A stretch of DNA of 64,000 nt from JAXGXT01 sp040772665 (GTDB lineage: Bacteria; Bacillota; Clostridia; Lachnospirales; Anaerotignaceae), in assembly GCA_040772665.1 (NCBI GenBank), contig JAXGXT010000007.1, positions 51,388 to 115,387 on the forward strand. The letters are read 5' to 3'. The translations under genes and the position numbers were made by a program. Every line of letters begins with the position of its first letter. Positions within the stretch are counted from its first letter, which is position 1. The notes beneath the pieces were generated by a model. It was given only the letters and a program-made list of their open reading frames with translations, made no database searches and was not told where the DNA came from. Positions 52,570-60,714 of this stretch are shown here, one piece after another.

Positions 52570-53418
52570 ATGTCTTTAATAGGCATAATAACGGGAATTC
52601 TTTTTTTCTTAAGTCTTGCCGGCTTTGCCGTTACTGGGAAAAGGCAATGGCTTAGTGTTTGGATTTGGTGCGGTATAGCCTTTTTAGTTTTACTTTTTAC
52701 GCCGGAAAACGGAAATATAAACGGCCTTGTGTTGCTTATTTGTGCCATAATGTGCATACAAATTATATATTCCCTTTGGGGTGTAAAGCTTTGGTGCACA
52801 GATACAAGGAAAAGAAAAGGTATTCTTTTTACAATAATTTTTGTTATGAATTATGTATTATGTATATATTGTTTTTATCAGAGTTTGTTTTTAACAAACA
52901 TTTTTGAAGGAATGAATGCTAAAAAATTAATTTTGTTTTTAATATTGGTTGCGGCTGCGGCTGTGACATCTTGTATAATGCAGGGTATTTCTGTTTCTGC
53001 GGTTGATTTATATTTTTCACAAAAGCTGCAATTTCCTTTAATTGATTGTTCGCCTGTTATTAAAGAGGGGTTAAAAGATTCCATAATAAAAAAACAAGCC
53101 ATAAAAGGCGTTCAAAACGGAATAACATACAATTTTTATATGACGCAAAAAGCACATCTTCTTCTTAAGCCATACAAATCTTTTGTGTTTAATGTAAAAA
53201 AAGGTGTTTTTGGAGGAATATATGTTGTGGAAGATGTTTATGCTATGGTTTCTAAAAGAAGAATAAAGCGTGTTAACAGGCTTCTTGGCAGAAAAGTTCT
53301 ATTTGCTTTTCTTTGTGTTTTACTTATAATTCTTCTTTTTATAAGAATAATAACAGGGGCAAATTTTGAAGAGATTTTTTTAATGATTGGAAGAGGTGTA
53401 CTGATTGGAATTAAATAA
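52570..53418 (+). CDS. Membrane protein of unknown function
   Basis: The 282-residue product has an N-terminal membrane half (about five segments within residues 1-140), a soluble cytoplasmic-type part (145-235, with KKQAIKGVQNGITYNFYMTQ) and one C-terminal membrane helix (244-262). I do not recognise the family. The GGAGGAAAAA site is strong, and its end overlaps the epimerase start by 14 bases, so translation is coupled. Confidence 0.75.
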   Translation: MSLIGIITGILFFLSLAGFAVTGKRQWLSVWIWCGIAFLVLLFTPENGNINGLVLLICAIMCIQIIYSLWGVKLWCTDTRKRKGILFTIIFVMNYVLCIYCFYQSLFLTNIFEGMNAKKLILFLILVAAAAVTSCIMQGISVSAVDLYFSQKLQFPLIDCSPVIKEGLKDSIIKKQAIKGVQNGITYNFYMTQKAHLLLKPYKSFVFNVKKGVFGGIYVVEDVYAMVSKRRIKRVNRLLGRKVLFAFLCVLLIILLFIRIITGANFEEIFLMIGRGVLIGIK

Positions 53419-55072
53419 AATAAGGGTTATGAGTGTTTTTGGAACACGTCCGGAGGCTATAAAAATGGCTCCTCTTGTTAAGGCTTTGGAAAATCATGAA
53501 ATGTTTGAAAGTGTTTTGTGTGTAACGGCTCAGCATAGGCAAATGCTTGACCAGGTTCTTGAGATTTTTGACTTAAAACCTGATTATGATTTAGATATAA
53601 TGAGAGAAAGACAAACCCTTGAAGAAATAACTGTAAGGGCTTTAACAGGGCTTGGGGAGGTAATGAAAAAAGCAAAGCCTGATTTAGTTCTTGTTCACGG
53701 TGATACATCAACAACCTTTATAGGCTCTCTTGCAGCCTTTTACAACCAGATTAAGGTTGGACATGTTGAAGCTGGGCTTAGAACATATAATAAATATGAG
53801 CCTTTTCCAGAAGAAATGAACAGAAAGCTTACGGGAGCTATCGCAGACTTTCACTTTTCTCCAACAAGTCTTGCAAGAAAAAATCTTCTTTTGGAAAACA
53901 TAAATGAAGAAAATATTTTTATTACAGGAAACACTGTAATTGATGCTTTAAAATCTACTGTTGAAGAAGATTATGTTTTTCAAACCGAAAGTCTTAATAA
54001 CATAGATTTTAAGAATAAAAGAATAATCGCAATGACCGCCCACAGAAGAGAAAACCTTGGAGAACCGCTTAAAAACATATGTAATGCAGTTAAACGTATA
54101 GCGGAAGAGTTTGAAGATGTTGAATTTGTTTATGCTGTGCATAAAAACCCTGCTGTGACAGAGGTTGTTTATGAAATACTTGGAGATAATGAAAGAATTC
54201 ATCTTACAGAGCCTCTTGATTTAAAAGATATGCATAACCTTATGAACAGGTCTTATTTTGTAATGACAGATTCAGGCGGACTTCAGGAAGAAGTGCCATC
54301 TATGGGCAAGCCTGTGCTTGTTTTAAGAAATGTTACGGAAAGACCTGAGGGTGTTTCTGCAGGAACCCTTAAGCTTGCAGGCACTGATGAGGATGTTATT
54401 TATAAAATGGCGAAGGAGCTGTTGATAAATCAGAGTTTATATTCGTCAATGGCGCAGGCTAAAAACCCCTTTGGTGACGGGTTTGCATCTGAAAGAATAA
54501 TTGAAGCAATATTATATTGTTTTGGCAAAGTTAAGGAAAAACCGACGGATTTTAATATTAATAATAAGGAGGCAGAAGGCATGAAAGAAGAAAGAATGGC
54601 AATTTTATCTATGATTGAGAAAGGAATAATTTCGGTTGAAGAAGCTGAAAGACTTTTTGATGCAGTAGAAAGAAAGAGGGAATCTGATGTGGGTGACAAG
54701 CTTGGCAAATTTTTTTCAAAAGCAGGTGACGGCTTAAGCACCATAGCTAAAACCGTTGGTGAAAAAACTGAAAAGCTTGTTGAAGAAAGCAAGCCTGTTG
54801 TAAAAAAAGCAGGAGAAAAACTTGACAAGGCCATTGAAGAGGCTAAACCTGCAATGAAAAAGGCAGTTGATACCGTTGCTGAAAAAACAGAAAACCTTAA
54901 AAAAACATATGAAAATAAAAAGCATGAAGCAAAGTCTGATTATGAAGCGGATGAGTCTGATTTTGAAGAAGATGTAATAATTATTCCTTTTGAAGAGGCG
55001 AAAGCTTCACAAGAGGAAGTAAAAGAAGAAATGCAAGAAGAAGTAAAAGAGGAAACAAAAGAAGAAAATTAA
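53405..55072 (+). CDS. wecB: UDP-GlcNAc 2-epimerase with C-terminal extension
   Basis: The product is 555 residues; TTG start inside the previous gene. Residues 1-385 are a non-hydrolysing UDP-N-acetylglucosamine 2-epimerase: SVFGTRPEAIKMAPL, VHGDTSTTF, VGHVEAGLRT, TAHRRENLG, TDSGGLQEE. It makes UDP-ManNAc for teichoic acid or other wall glycans. The remaining 170 residues are not part of the family. They begin at Met393 with a helical MIEKGIISVEEAERLFDAVE segment, as in YvlB-type N-terminal domains, then amphipathic repeats rich in Lys, Glu and Ala, and an acidic tail. A GGAGG sits nine bases before the Met393 codon (54581). Confidence 0.9.
   Translation: MELNKIRVMSVFGTRPEAIKMAPLVKALENHEMFESVLCVTAQHRQMLDQVLEIFDLKPDYDLDIMRERQTLEEITVRALTGLGEVMKKAKPDLVLVHGDTSTTFIGSLAAFYNQIKVGHVEAGLRTYNKYEPFPEEMNRKLTGAIADFHFSPTSLARKNLLLENINEENIFITGNTVIDALKSTVEEDYVFQTESLNNIDFKNKRIIAMTAHRRENLGEPLKNICNAVKRIAEEFEDVEFVYAVHKNPAVTEVVYEILGDNERIHLTEPLDLKDMHNLMNRSYFVMTDSGGLQEEVPSMGKPVLVLRNVTERPEGVSAGTLKLAGTDEDVIYKMAKELLINQSLYSSMAQAKNPFGDGFASERIIEAILYCFGKVKEKPTDFNINNKEAEGMKEERMAILSMIEKGIISVEEAERLFDAVERKRESDVGDKLGKFFSKAGDGLSTIAKTVGEKTEKLVEESKPVVKKAGEKLDKAIEEAKPAMKKAVDTVAEKTENLKKTYENKKHEAKSDYEADESDFEEDVIIIPFEEAKASQEEVKEEMQEEVKEETKEEN
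54581..55072 (+). CDS. Possible internally started second product of the epimerase gene
   Basis: The ATG at 54581 has AAGGAGG nine bases upstream, a site better than that of the full gene. The 163-residue product would contain the YvlB_N-like helix, amphipathic repeats and the acidic tail alone. Just before it another frame contains a cluster of TAA stops (54550-54568), as would be expected if a separate gene had been joined by a frame change. Expression as a separate protein is inferred, not shown. Confidence 0.45.
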   Translation: MKEERMAILSMIEKGIISVEEAERLFDAVERKRESDVGDKLGKFFSKAGDGLSTIAKTVGEKTEKLVEESKPVVKKAGEKLDKAIEEAKPAMKKAVDTVAEKTENLKKTYENKKHEAKSDYEADESDFEEDVIIIPFEEAKASQEEVKEEMQEEVKEETKEEN

Positions 55073-55080
55073 AGCGGTTT

Positions 55081-55113
55081 TTGGAGTGACAGGCAGCTTG
55101 CTTGTCACTCCAA
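55081..55113 (+). terminator. Terminator after the epimerase gene
   Basis: An 11-bp perfect stem (TTGGAGTGACA with its complement) and 11-base loop, with TTT after it. The T-tract is weak. Confidence 0.6.
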
Positions 55114-55175
55114 TTTACGAAAAGGTGTATTTATAAGTTTTAATATAATTAAAAATTTGTTGGGAGTTTAAGGCA

Positions 55176-55712
55176 ATGGATAAAGATAAAAAAACAAGGT
55201 TTAAAGATGAGGTAATAAGTTGGGTTAAAACAATAGCCGTTGCCCTAATATTTGCTTTTTTTATAAATAATTTTGTTATTGTTAACGCAACTGTGCCCAC
55301 AGGCTCTATGGAAAACACAATAATGCCAAAGGATAGAATTGTGGCTTCAAGGCTTTCTTATTATTGGGGTTCTCCTTCACGTGGGGATATTGCAGTTTTT
55401 AAATATCCTGATGATGAAACAATTCTTTATGTTAAAAGGGTTGTTGGACTTCCGGGTGAAACTGTGGAGATAAAAAACGGTCAGGTGTATATAAACGGAA
55501 ACAGAGAAGTTTCCGCAGATGAATTTGTAAAAGAGGAAACAAACGGTGATTACGGCCCTTATACTGTGCCCCAAGGGTGTTATTTTATGATGGGGGATAA
55601 CAGGAACTGGTCTGAAGATTCGAGATTTTGGATGAACAAATATGTACAAGAGGATAAGATTTTGGGTAAGGTTTATTTTAAATATTATCCGCAGATAAGA
55701 ATGCTTAAATAA
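55176..55712 (+). CDS. lepB: Signal peptidase I
   Basis: The 178-residue product has an N-terminal membrane anchor (residues 17-38), the catalytic Ser44 in PTGSMENTIM, the Lys87 general base in YVKRVVGLPGE and the MMGDNRNWSEDSR box. It cleaves signal peptides of exported proteins at the membrane, such as the two SLH proteins here. Length is normal for Gram-positive SipS-type enzymes with one membrane segment. Confidence 0.96.
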   Translation: MDKDKKTRFKDEVISWVKTIAVALIFAFFINNFVIVNATVPTGSMENTIMPKDRIVASRLSYYWGSPSRGDIAVFKYPDDETILYVKRVVGLPGETVEIKNGQVYINGNREVSADEFVKEETNGDYGPYTVPQGCYFMMGDNRNWSEDSRFWMNKYVQEDKILGKVYFKYYPQIRMLK

Positions 55713-55793
55713 AATTTAAAGCACAATAAAATCAAAACTTTAAGGTTTAATTGCTTAGCAAACCACAACTTTGTTGCAGCGGAGGAGTTAACA

Positions 55794-56402
55794 ATGAAGC
55801 ATGAATGGAGAAAGGCTGAAAAAGAAATTTATATACCTAAAAAAACACCTGAAAAGCTGTTTGTTCCTAAGTTTAAGTATTTTACTATAAAAGGCGAAGG
55901 AAATCCAAATTCAGAAGACTTTACGCAAAGAATTGAAGTTTTATACAGGCTTAGTTATGGAATAAAGATGATGCCCAAAAGAGGATTTTATCCAGGGGGC
56001 TATTATGAATATACAGTTTATCCTAGTGAGGCTGTTTGGGAATTGGATGAAGATGGTGTTTTAGACAAGGATAAGCTTAAATACACCCTTATGATAAGGC
56101 AGCCTGATTTTGTTACAGGGGCTGTGGCAAGAATGATTACAACAACCATAATAAGCACAAATCCTCACCCTCTTATAAACGAAGTTAAGTTTACCTCAAT
56201 AGAAGAGGGGGATTGTGTTCAAATTCTTCACACAGGCCCTTATGAAAATGAGCAGGAAAGCTTTGAAATAATGGATAGATTTTTAGAAGAAAATAATCTT
56301 TCAAGAGAAGACAAAACCCATAAAGAGATATATCTTAACGACCCTAAAAAAACAGAGCTGCAGAAACTTAAAACAGTTTTAAGATATAAAATTAAAAGTT
56401 AA
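55794..56402 (+). CDS. GyrI-like small-molecule-binding protein (COG4832)
   Basis: The 202-residue product has the layout of stand-alone GyrI-like proteins: KFKYFTIKGEGNPNSEDFTQ, YEYTVYPSEAVWEL, a VQILHTGPYENEQESFEIMD segment and a C-terminal YLNDPKKTELQKLKTVLRY. There is no DNA-binding domain. Related domains bind hydrophobic or cationic ligands, and some hydrolyse them. It is monocistronic, with GGAGG upstream and a bidirectional terminator downstream. Confidence 0.87.
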   Translation: MKHEWRKAEKEIYIPKKTPEKLFVPKFKYFTIKGEGNPNSEDFTQRIEVLYRLSYGIKMMPKRGFYPGGYYEYTVYPSEAVWELDEDGVLDKDKLKYTLMIRQPDFVTGAVARMITTTIISTNPHPLINEVKFTSIEEGDCVQILHTGPYENEQESFEIMDRFLEENNLSREDKTHKEIYLNDPKKTELQKLKTVLRYKIKS

Positions 56403-56414
56403 TAAAACCAACAA

Positions 56415-56462
56415 AATTTGGCGGAAGCTGCGTTTAAAAGATAAATGCAGTTTCCGCCAATT
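56415..56462. terminator. Bidirectional terminator between GyrI-like gene and ilvD
   Basis: A long stem (TTGGCGGAA-CTGC with GCAG-TTTCCGCCAA, one bulge), with A and T runs on both sides. Confidence 0.75.
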
Positions 56463-56511
56463 AAATTAATGGTTATTTGAAAATAAACATTTTTTAGAAA
56501 TGTGTTTAAAA

Positions 56512-58191
56512 TTAATAATCGATAACTGCACCCTTTGCAGCAGAAGAAGCCACTCTTGAGTAAAGTCTTAAATATCCGTTTGGAATTTCTTTTTCAGGGC
56601 GTTTCCAGTTTTTAAGTCTTTCAGCAATAACCTCATCAGGAACATGAAGTTCAAGCTTGCCCTCATTTACGTTAAGATAGATTTCGTCACCATCTTCAAC
56701 AATTGCGATTGGCCCGCCGTCTGCAGCCTCAGGGGAAATATGACCAACGAAGCAGCCGTTATTTGTGCCTGAGAAACGTCCGTCTGTAATAAGTGCTGTT
56801 GAAAGGTTAAGACCCATACCATAGAGATATTTCATAGCCTTATACATTTCTCTCATGCCGGGGCCGCCTTTAGGGCCTTCATAACGAACAACAACAATAT
56901 GTCCCGGTTTAACTTTTCCGCCAAGGATTGCTTCTTCAGCATCTTCTTCAGAGTCAAAGCAGATAGCTTTTCCTGTAAATTCATATAATGATGGATCAAA
57001 AGCACCGGGTTTTGTTATGCCTGTTTCAGGAGCAAGGTTACCACGAAGAACTGCAAGGCCGCCTGTTTGGCTGTAAGCTGTTTCTTTTGTTCTGATAAGC
57101 TCGCTGTTTTCAGGGTATGCATATTTAACATTTGCAAGTGCCTCACCCATTGTTACGCCGTTGGCTGTCATAACATCACCATAGATGCTGTCACCAAGGT
57201 GCTGCATAACTCTTGGAACACCGCCTGCATAGTAGAAATCTTCAAGGCTCCAGTGACTTGCAGGGTTGATTTTTGCAAGCTGAGGTGTTGTTTTGTTAAG
57301 CTTATCAAATTCATCAACAACGTTAAATTCTTCATAGCTGATTCCTGCTTCAATAGCAATTGCGCTTAAGTGAAGAACAGCATTTGTTGAGCCTGAAACT
57401 GCAAGGCAAGTTTTAATTGCATTTTTTAAAGAGTCTTTTGTGATAATATCACGAGGTTTTATATTTTTCTTTGCAAGTTCAACGCACTTTGCGCCTGTTG
57501 CATAGGAATATCTTAATCTTTCAGCATAAACGGCAGGGATAACAGCACTTCCTGTTAAGCTAAGGCCAAGTGCCTCAACAACACATGCCATTGTATTTGC
57601 TGTTCCAAAGAAAGAACATGAACCGCAGCCTGGGTTACATGTGTCTATAAGGTTATCAAGGTCGTCTCTTGTGATTTTGCCTGCTGTAAGCATACCCATA
57701 GCTTCGTCGGGTGATGTTCCGTCGGATTTTCTTCCGTCGAAATAAAGACCTCCAAGCATTGGGCCTCCGTTAATAAGAATTGCAGGAATGTTAAGTCTTG
57801 CGGCAGCCATTGTCATACCGGGAATTATTTTGTCACATGAAGCAAGAAGAACAACTGCGTCAAGCTGGTGAGCCTGAACCATGATTTCAACTGAATTACA
57901 GATGATTTCTCTTGAAGGAAGAATATATTTCATTCCCACATGTCCTTGTGCAATGCCGTCACAAGCTGCTATAACACCAAACTCGCAAGCTACGCCGCCG
58001 GCTGCATAAATACCTCTTTTAACATATTCTGAAACTTGGTTAAGGTTATAGTGTCCGGGAACGAGCTGATTCCATGAGTTGGCAATACCTATTCTTGGTT
58101 TGTGACCTAATTCATCTTCTGAATAGCCCATGGCTTTAAAATATCCTTTAAAGGATAAGTCCATAAATTCTTCACTGCGGAATTTTTCCAT
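56512..58191 (-). CDS. ilvD: Dihydroxy-acid dehydratase family protein
   Basis: The 559-residue product has the IlvD/Edd motifs VPGHYNLN, GHVGMKYILPSREI, ASCDKIIPGMTMAAARL, TCNPGCGSCSFFGTANTM and TDGRFSGTNNG. IlvD converts 2,3-dihydroxy acids to 2-oxo acids in branched-chain amino-acid synthesis, using an iron-sulfur cluster whose ligand cysteines are present. Its N-terminus is shorter than usual. It follows an IclR regulator with a 74-base gap and has no other ilv gene nearby. A sugar-acid dehydratase role in catabolism is therefore possible. I keep ilvD as the best name. Confidence 0.83.
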   Translation of the reverse strand: MEKFRSEEFMDLSFKGYFKAMGYSEDELGHKPRIGIANSWNQLVPGHYNLNQVSEYVKRGIYAAGGVACEFGVIAACDGIAQGHVGMKYILPSREIICNSVEIMVQAHQLDAVVLLASCDKIIPGMTMAAARLNIPAILINGGPMLGGLYFDGRKSDGTSPDEAMGMLTAGKITRDDLDNLIDTCNPGCGSCSFFGTANTMACVVEALGLSLTGSAVIPAVYAERLRYSYATGAKCVELAKKNIKPRDIITKDSLKNAIKTCLAVSGSTNAVLHLSAIAIEAGISYEEFNVVDEFDKLNKTTPQLAKINPASHWSLEDFYYAGGVPRVMQHLGDSIYGDVMTANGVTMGEALANVKYAYPENSELIRTKETAYSQTGGLAVLRGNLAPETGITKPGAFDPSLYEFTGKAICFDSEEDAEEAILGGKVKPGHIVVVRYEGPKGGPGMREMYKAMKYLYGMGLNLSTALITDGRFSGTNNGCFVGHISPEAADGGPIAIVEDGDEIYLNVNEGKLELHVPDEVIAERLKNWKRPEKEIPNGYLRLYSRVASSAAKGAVIDY

Positions 58192-58265
58192 TTTTAATTT
58201 CCCCCTTAAAAATAAAATAATAGTATAAAAACAATATAAAACCAGGCTTTCGCCGAGTAATCAAG

Positions 58266-59024
58266 TTAGATGTTTAAATCGGTGCTTATTGCAAGGGAAG
58301 TTTTTTTAAGTTCTTTTGCGGCTTCCTTTATGTTTAGGTTTTTTATTCTTTCTGTTGGGCCTGTAAGGCTTATTGAAGCAATTATTATGCCGCTTTTGTT
58401 AAAAACGGGAACGGCTATACAACTGATTCCCAGTTCATATTCTTCATTATCTACAGCATAACCATATTTTTTTATAAGTTCCAATTCTTTTATAAGTTCT
58501 TCTTTATCATCAATGGTGTTTGGAGTTTTTTTGAAAAGCCCCAGGTTTATTATGTTTTCAGAGTTGTCTTTAGGCAAAAATGCAAGATAGCACTTCCCCA
58601 CACCAGTGCAGAACAGTTCTTTTTTTGTTCCTATTCTTGTGTTGATTGAAATGGAGCTTGGAGATTCTGTTTTATCAAGATATACAATATGTCCGTTTTC
58701 TTCAACTGCAAAAAGACATGTTTCTTGAAATTTGAAGGAGAGTTTTTGCAGATGGTGATTAGCTGTTTTTGTAAGAATATTACTTTGTGATGTTGCGCTT
58801 GCCAAGGATAATAGTTTAAGGCCCAGGCTGTACTTAAGTGTTTCAGGGTTTTGTGTAAGATAGCCAAGGTTTGCCAGTGTGCTTATAAGTCCGTAAGCTG
58901 TGCTTTTGCTTAAATCTAAGTAGTCTGATATTTCTTTAACGCTTTTGGGTTTATTTTCCGGCTCGAAAAATTCTAAAATTGCACATGCACGTTCAATAGA
59001 TTGAATATTCTTTGTTTTTTTCAT
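58266..59024 (-). CDS. IclR-family transcriptional regulator
   Basis: The product is 252 residues from ATG 59024 (GAGGAT site eight bases upstream); an ATG at 59039 overlaps the site. An N-terminal winged helix (IERACAILEFFEPENKPKSV then EISDYLDLSKSTAYGLISTL) is followed by the IclR ligand domain (GVGKCYLAF, GYAVDNEEYELGISCIAVPV). IclR proteins bind a small carbon compound and mostly repress catabolic genes. It lies upstream of ilvD on the same strand and probably controls it. Confidence 0.92.
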   Translation of the reverse strand: MKKTKNIQSIERACAILEFFEPENKPKSVKEISDYLDLSKSTAYGLISTLANLGYLTQNPETLKYSLGLKLLSLASATSQSNILTKTANHHLQKLSFKFQETCLFAVEENGHIVYLDKTESPSSISINTRIGTKKELFCTGVGKCYLAFLPKDNSENIINLGLFKKTPNTIDDKEELIKELELIKKYGYAVDNEEYELGISCIAVPVFNKSGIIIASISLTGPTERIKNLNIKEAAKELKKTSLAISTDLNI

Positions 59025-59081
59025 ACATATAATCCTCATATCGTTCGATAATACAAGATGAAGTCCGTAAATTATAGTATT

Positions 59082-59110
59082 ATAATAACAAAAAACTTCT
59101 TAATAGTCAA
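59082..59110 (-). promoter_or_regulatory. SigA-type promoter of the IclR-ilvD genes
   Basis: On the minus strand TTGACT (59105-59110), 17 bases, TATTAT (59082-59087), about 58 bases upstream of the ATG. Confidence 0.6.
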
Positions 59111-59307
59111 TAAAAATGTAAAAATGCTTCTTTTTTCTGATACAAACATATCAATGAAAAATATGGAGTTTTATTAGAATTTTAACTGATTTATAAATTA
59201 AATTATATGGGTAATTGAATTTTCTTTTGGGAACTATTTAAACCATGAGGTTTTTAGTATTCGAAAATTTATCTTTGCTTTAATTTAATTAATTTATAAA
59301 AATGGCT

Positions 59308-59335
59308 TTGCTTTAACGACAAAATGATGTATAAT
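59308..59335 (+). promoter_or_regulatory. SigA-type promoter of the mreB-type gene
   Basis: TTGCTT (59308-59313), 16 bases, TATAAT (59330-59335), about 50 bases before the ATG at 59388. Confidence 0.5.
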
Positions 59336-59387
59336 CAGCCAAGATAAGTACACTCGGAATTTGATATATATAGAGGGAGAAATTCAT

Positions 59388-60458
59388 ATGTTTTCTAATT
59401 TATTCGGATTTGGGGAAAGCATAGGCATAGATTTGGGAACGGCATCTGTTCTTGTTTACATTAAAGGACAGGGAATTGTTGTCAGAGAGCCAGCTGTTGT
59501 TACCATTGACAAAAACACAAATACAATTTTAGCCGTTGGGGAAGAGGCACGGCAGATGCTTGGAAAAACTCCAGGAAACATTGTTGCAACAAGACCTTTG
59601 AAAGAAGGCGTTATTTCAGATTATGACATTACGGAAAAAATGCTTAAGCATTTTATTGAAAAAGCTGTTGGTAAACACCCTTTTGTTAAACCAACCATTG
59701 CGGTTTGTGTTCCCAGTGCTGTTACAGCTGTTGAAAAAAGAGCTGTTGAAGACGCAACAAGGCAGGCGGGGGCAAGAAATGTGCATATAATTGAAGAGCC
59801 TATTGCGGCTGCAATAGGAGCGGGAATTGATATTTCAAGGGCATGCGGAAGTATGGTTGTGGATATTGGAGGCGGAACAACAGATGTTGCCGTTATATCT
59901 TTGGGAGGAACTGTTGCCAGCACTTCCCTTAAGATTGCCGGGGACAATTTTGACGAGGCCATTATCAGGTATATGCGCAAAAAGCACAATGTGCTTATAG
60001 GTGAAAGAAGTGCGGAGCAGCTTAAAATTAATATAGGAACGGCATATGAAAGGACAATGTCTGTTTCAATGGATATAAGAGGAAGAAACCTTATAACAGG
60101 ACTGCCTAAAAACATTACGGTTAACAGTGAAGAAATGCTTGAGGCACTAAGTGAATCGGTAAATGCCATAACTGAGGCTGTGCATGGAGTGCTTGAAAAA
60201 ACACCTCCTGAGCTTGCGGCAGATATTTCTGACAGAGGAATTGTTATGACAGGCGGAGGAAGTCTTCTTTATGGTTTAGACAAGCTTATTGCTGAAAAAA
60301 CAGGAATTAACACAATAATTGCCGAGGAGGCAGTTAGCTGCGTTGCTATTGGAACAGGGCGATATATTGAATATCTTGACGGTTCAAATGAAAGAGATCG
60401 TGCAAGGAAAAAAAGAGAAAAAAGAAAAAGAAAAAATGAAACAAGAAGTGATTTATAA
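59388..60458 (+). CDS. mreB: MreB/Mbl-type rod-shape protein
   Basis: The product is 356 residues from ATG 59388 (AGAGGGAG site); a longer frame to 59361 lacks one. It has the actin-family phosphate and nucleotide motifs SIGIDLGTASVLVYIKGQG, IIEEPIAAAIGAGIDI, VVDIGGGTTDVAVIS and VMTGGGSLLYG. MreB filaments under the membrane guide cell-wall synthesis in rods. It is not beside mreC/mreD, so it may be an Mbl or MreBH paralogue. The last 20 residues are an unusual basic tail (RDRARKKREKRKRKNETR). Confidence 0.92.
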   Translation: MFSNLFGFGESIGIDLGTASVLVYIKGQGIVVREPAVVTIDKNTNTILAVGEEARQMLGKTPGNIVATRPLKEGVISDYDITEKMLKHFIEKAVGKHPFVKPTIAVCVPSAVTAVEKRAVEDATRQAGARNVHIIEEPIAAAIGAGIDISRACGSMVVDIGGGTTDVAVISLGGTVASTSLKIAGDNFDEAIIRYMRKKHNVLIGERSAEQLKINIGTAYERTMSVSMDIRGRNLITGLPKNITVNSEEMLEALSESVNAITEAVHGVLEKTPPELAADISDRGIVMTGGGSLLYGLDKLIAEKTGINTIIAEEAVSCVAIGTGRYIEYLDGSNERDRARKKREKRKRKNETRSDL

Positions 60459-60486
60459 AAAAATATAGATTTATCTAAGATTTTGT

Positions 60487-60515
60487 TTGACAAAAATAGT
60501 TTGAAATGATAAAAT
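60487..60515 (+). promoter_or_regulatory. SigA-type promoter of metK leader
   Basis: TTGACA (60487-60492), 17 bases, TAAAAT (60510-60515), just upstream of the SAM riboswitch. Confidence 0.75.
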
Positions 60516-60530
60516 ACATCAACTAACATA

Positions 60531-60641
60531 CTTATCAAGAGTGGTGGAGGGACAGGGCCCTATGACACCCGGCAACCGGCATATTAAAATGTATCGGTGC
60601 CAATTCCCACGTTTGTGCTTAAAACACAGGCGGAAGATGAG
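60531..60641 (+). promoter_or_regulatory. SAM-I (S-box) riboswitch of metK
   Basis: The conserved CTTATCAAGAG, GGTGGAGGGAC, GACACCCGGCAACC, GGTGCCAATTCC and GGCGGAAGATGAG elements appear in order, with P1 formed by CTTATC and GATGAG. SAM binding would release the terminator at 60656 and stop metK transcription: feedback on SAM synthesis. Confidence 0.96.
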
Positions 60642-60655
60642 TTAGAGTGTTTATT

Positions 60656-60679
60656 AAGCCCTGAAAAGGGCTTTTTTTA
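60656..60679 (+). terminator. Terminator of the metK SAM riboswitch
   Basis: AAGCCC, TGAAAA loop, GGGCTT and a T-run, 36 bases before the metK ATG. Regulated by the riboswitch. Confidence 0.9.
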
Positions 60680-60714
60680 TTTCTATAGATTTATATTTTT
60701 AGGAGGAACGAAAA

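Larger units (their letters stand above)
59025..59387. other. Divergent intergenic region iclR-mreB
   Basis: A 363-base gap with the IclR promoter at 59082 and the mreB promoter at 59308. The roughly 190 bases between them are A+T-rich without a feature I can name. Confidence 0.6.

Noticed and set aside
59621..60169. 182-residue minus-strand frame inside mreB
   Set aside because: Antisense to strongly conserved actin motifs; no family recognised in the mirror frame.
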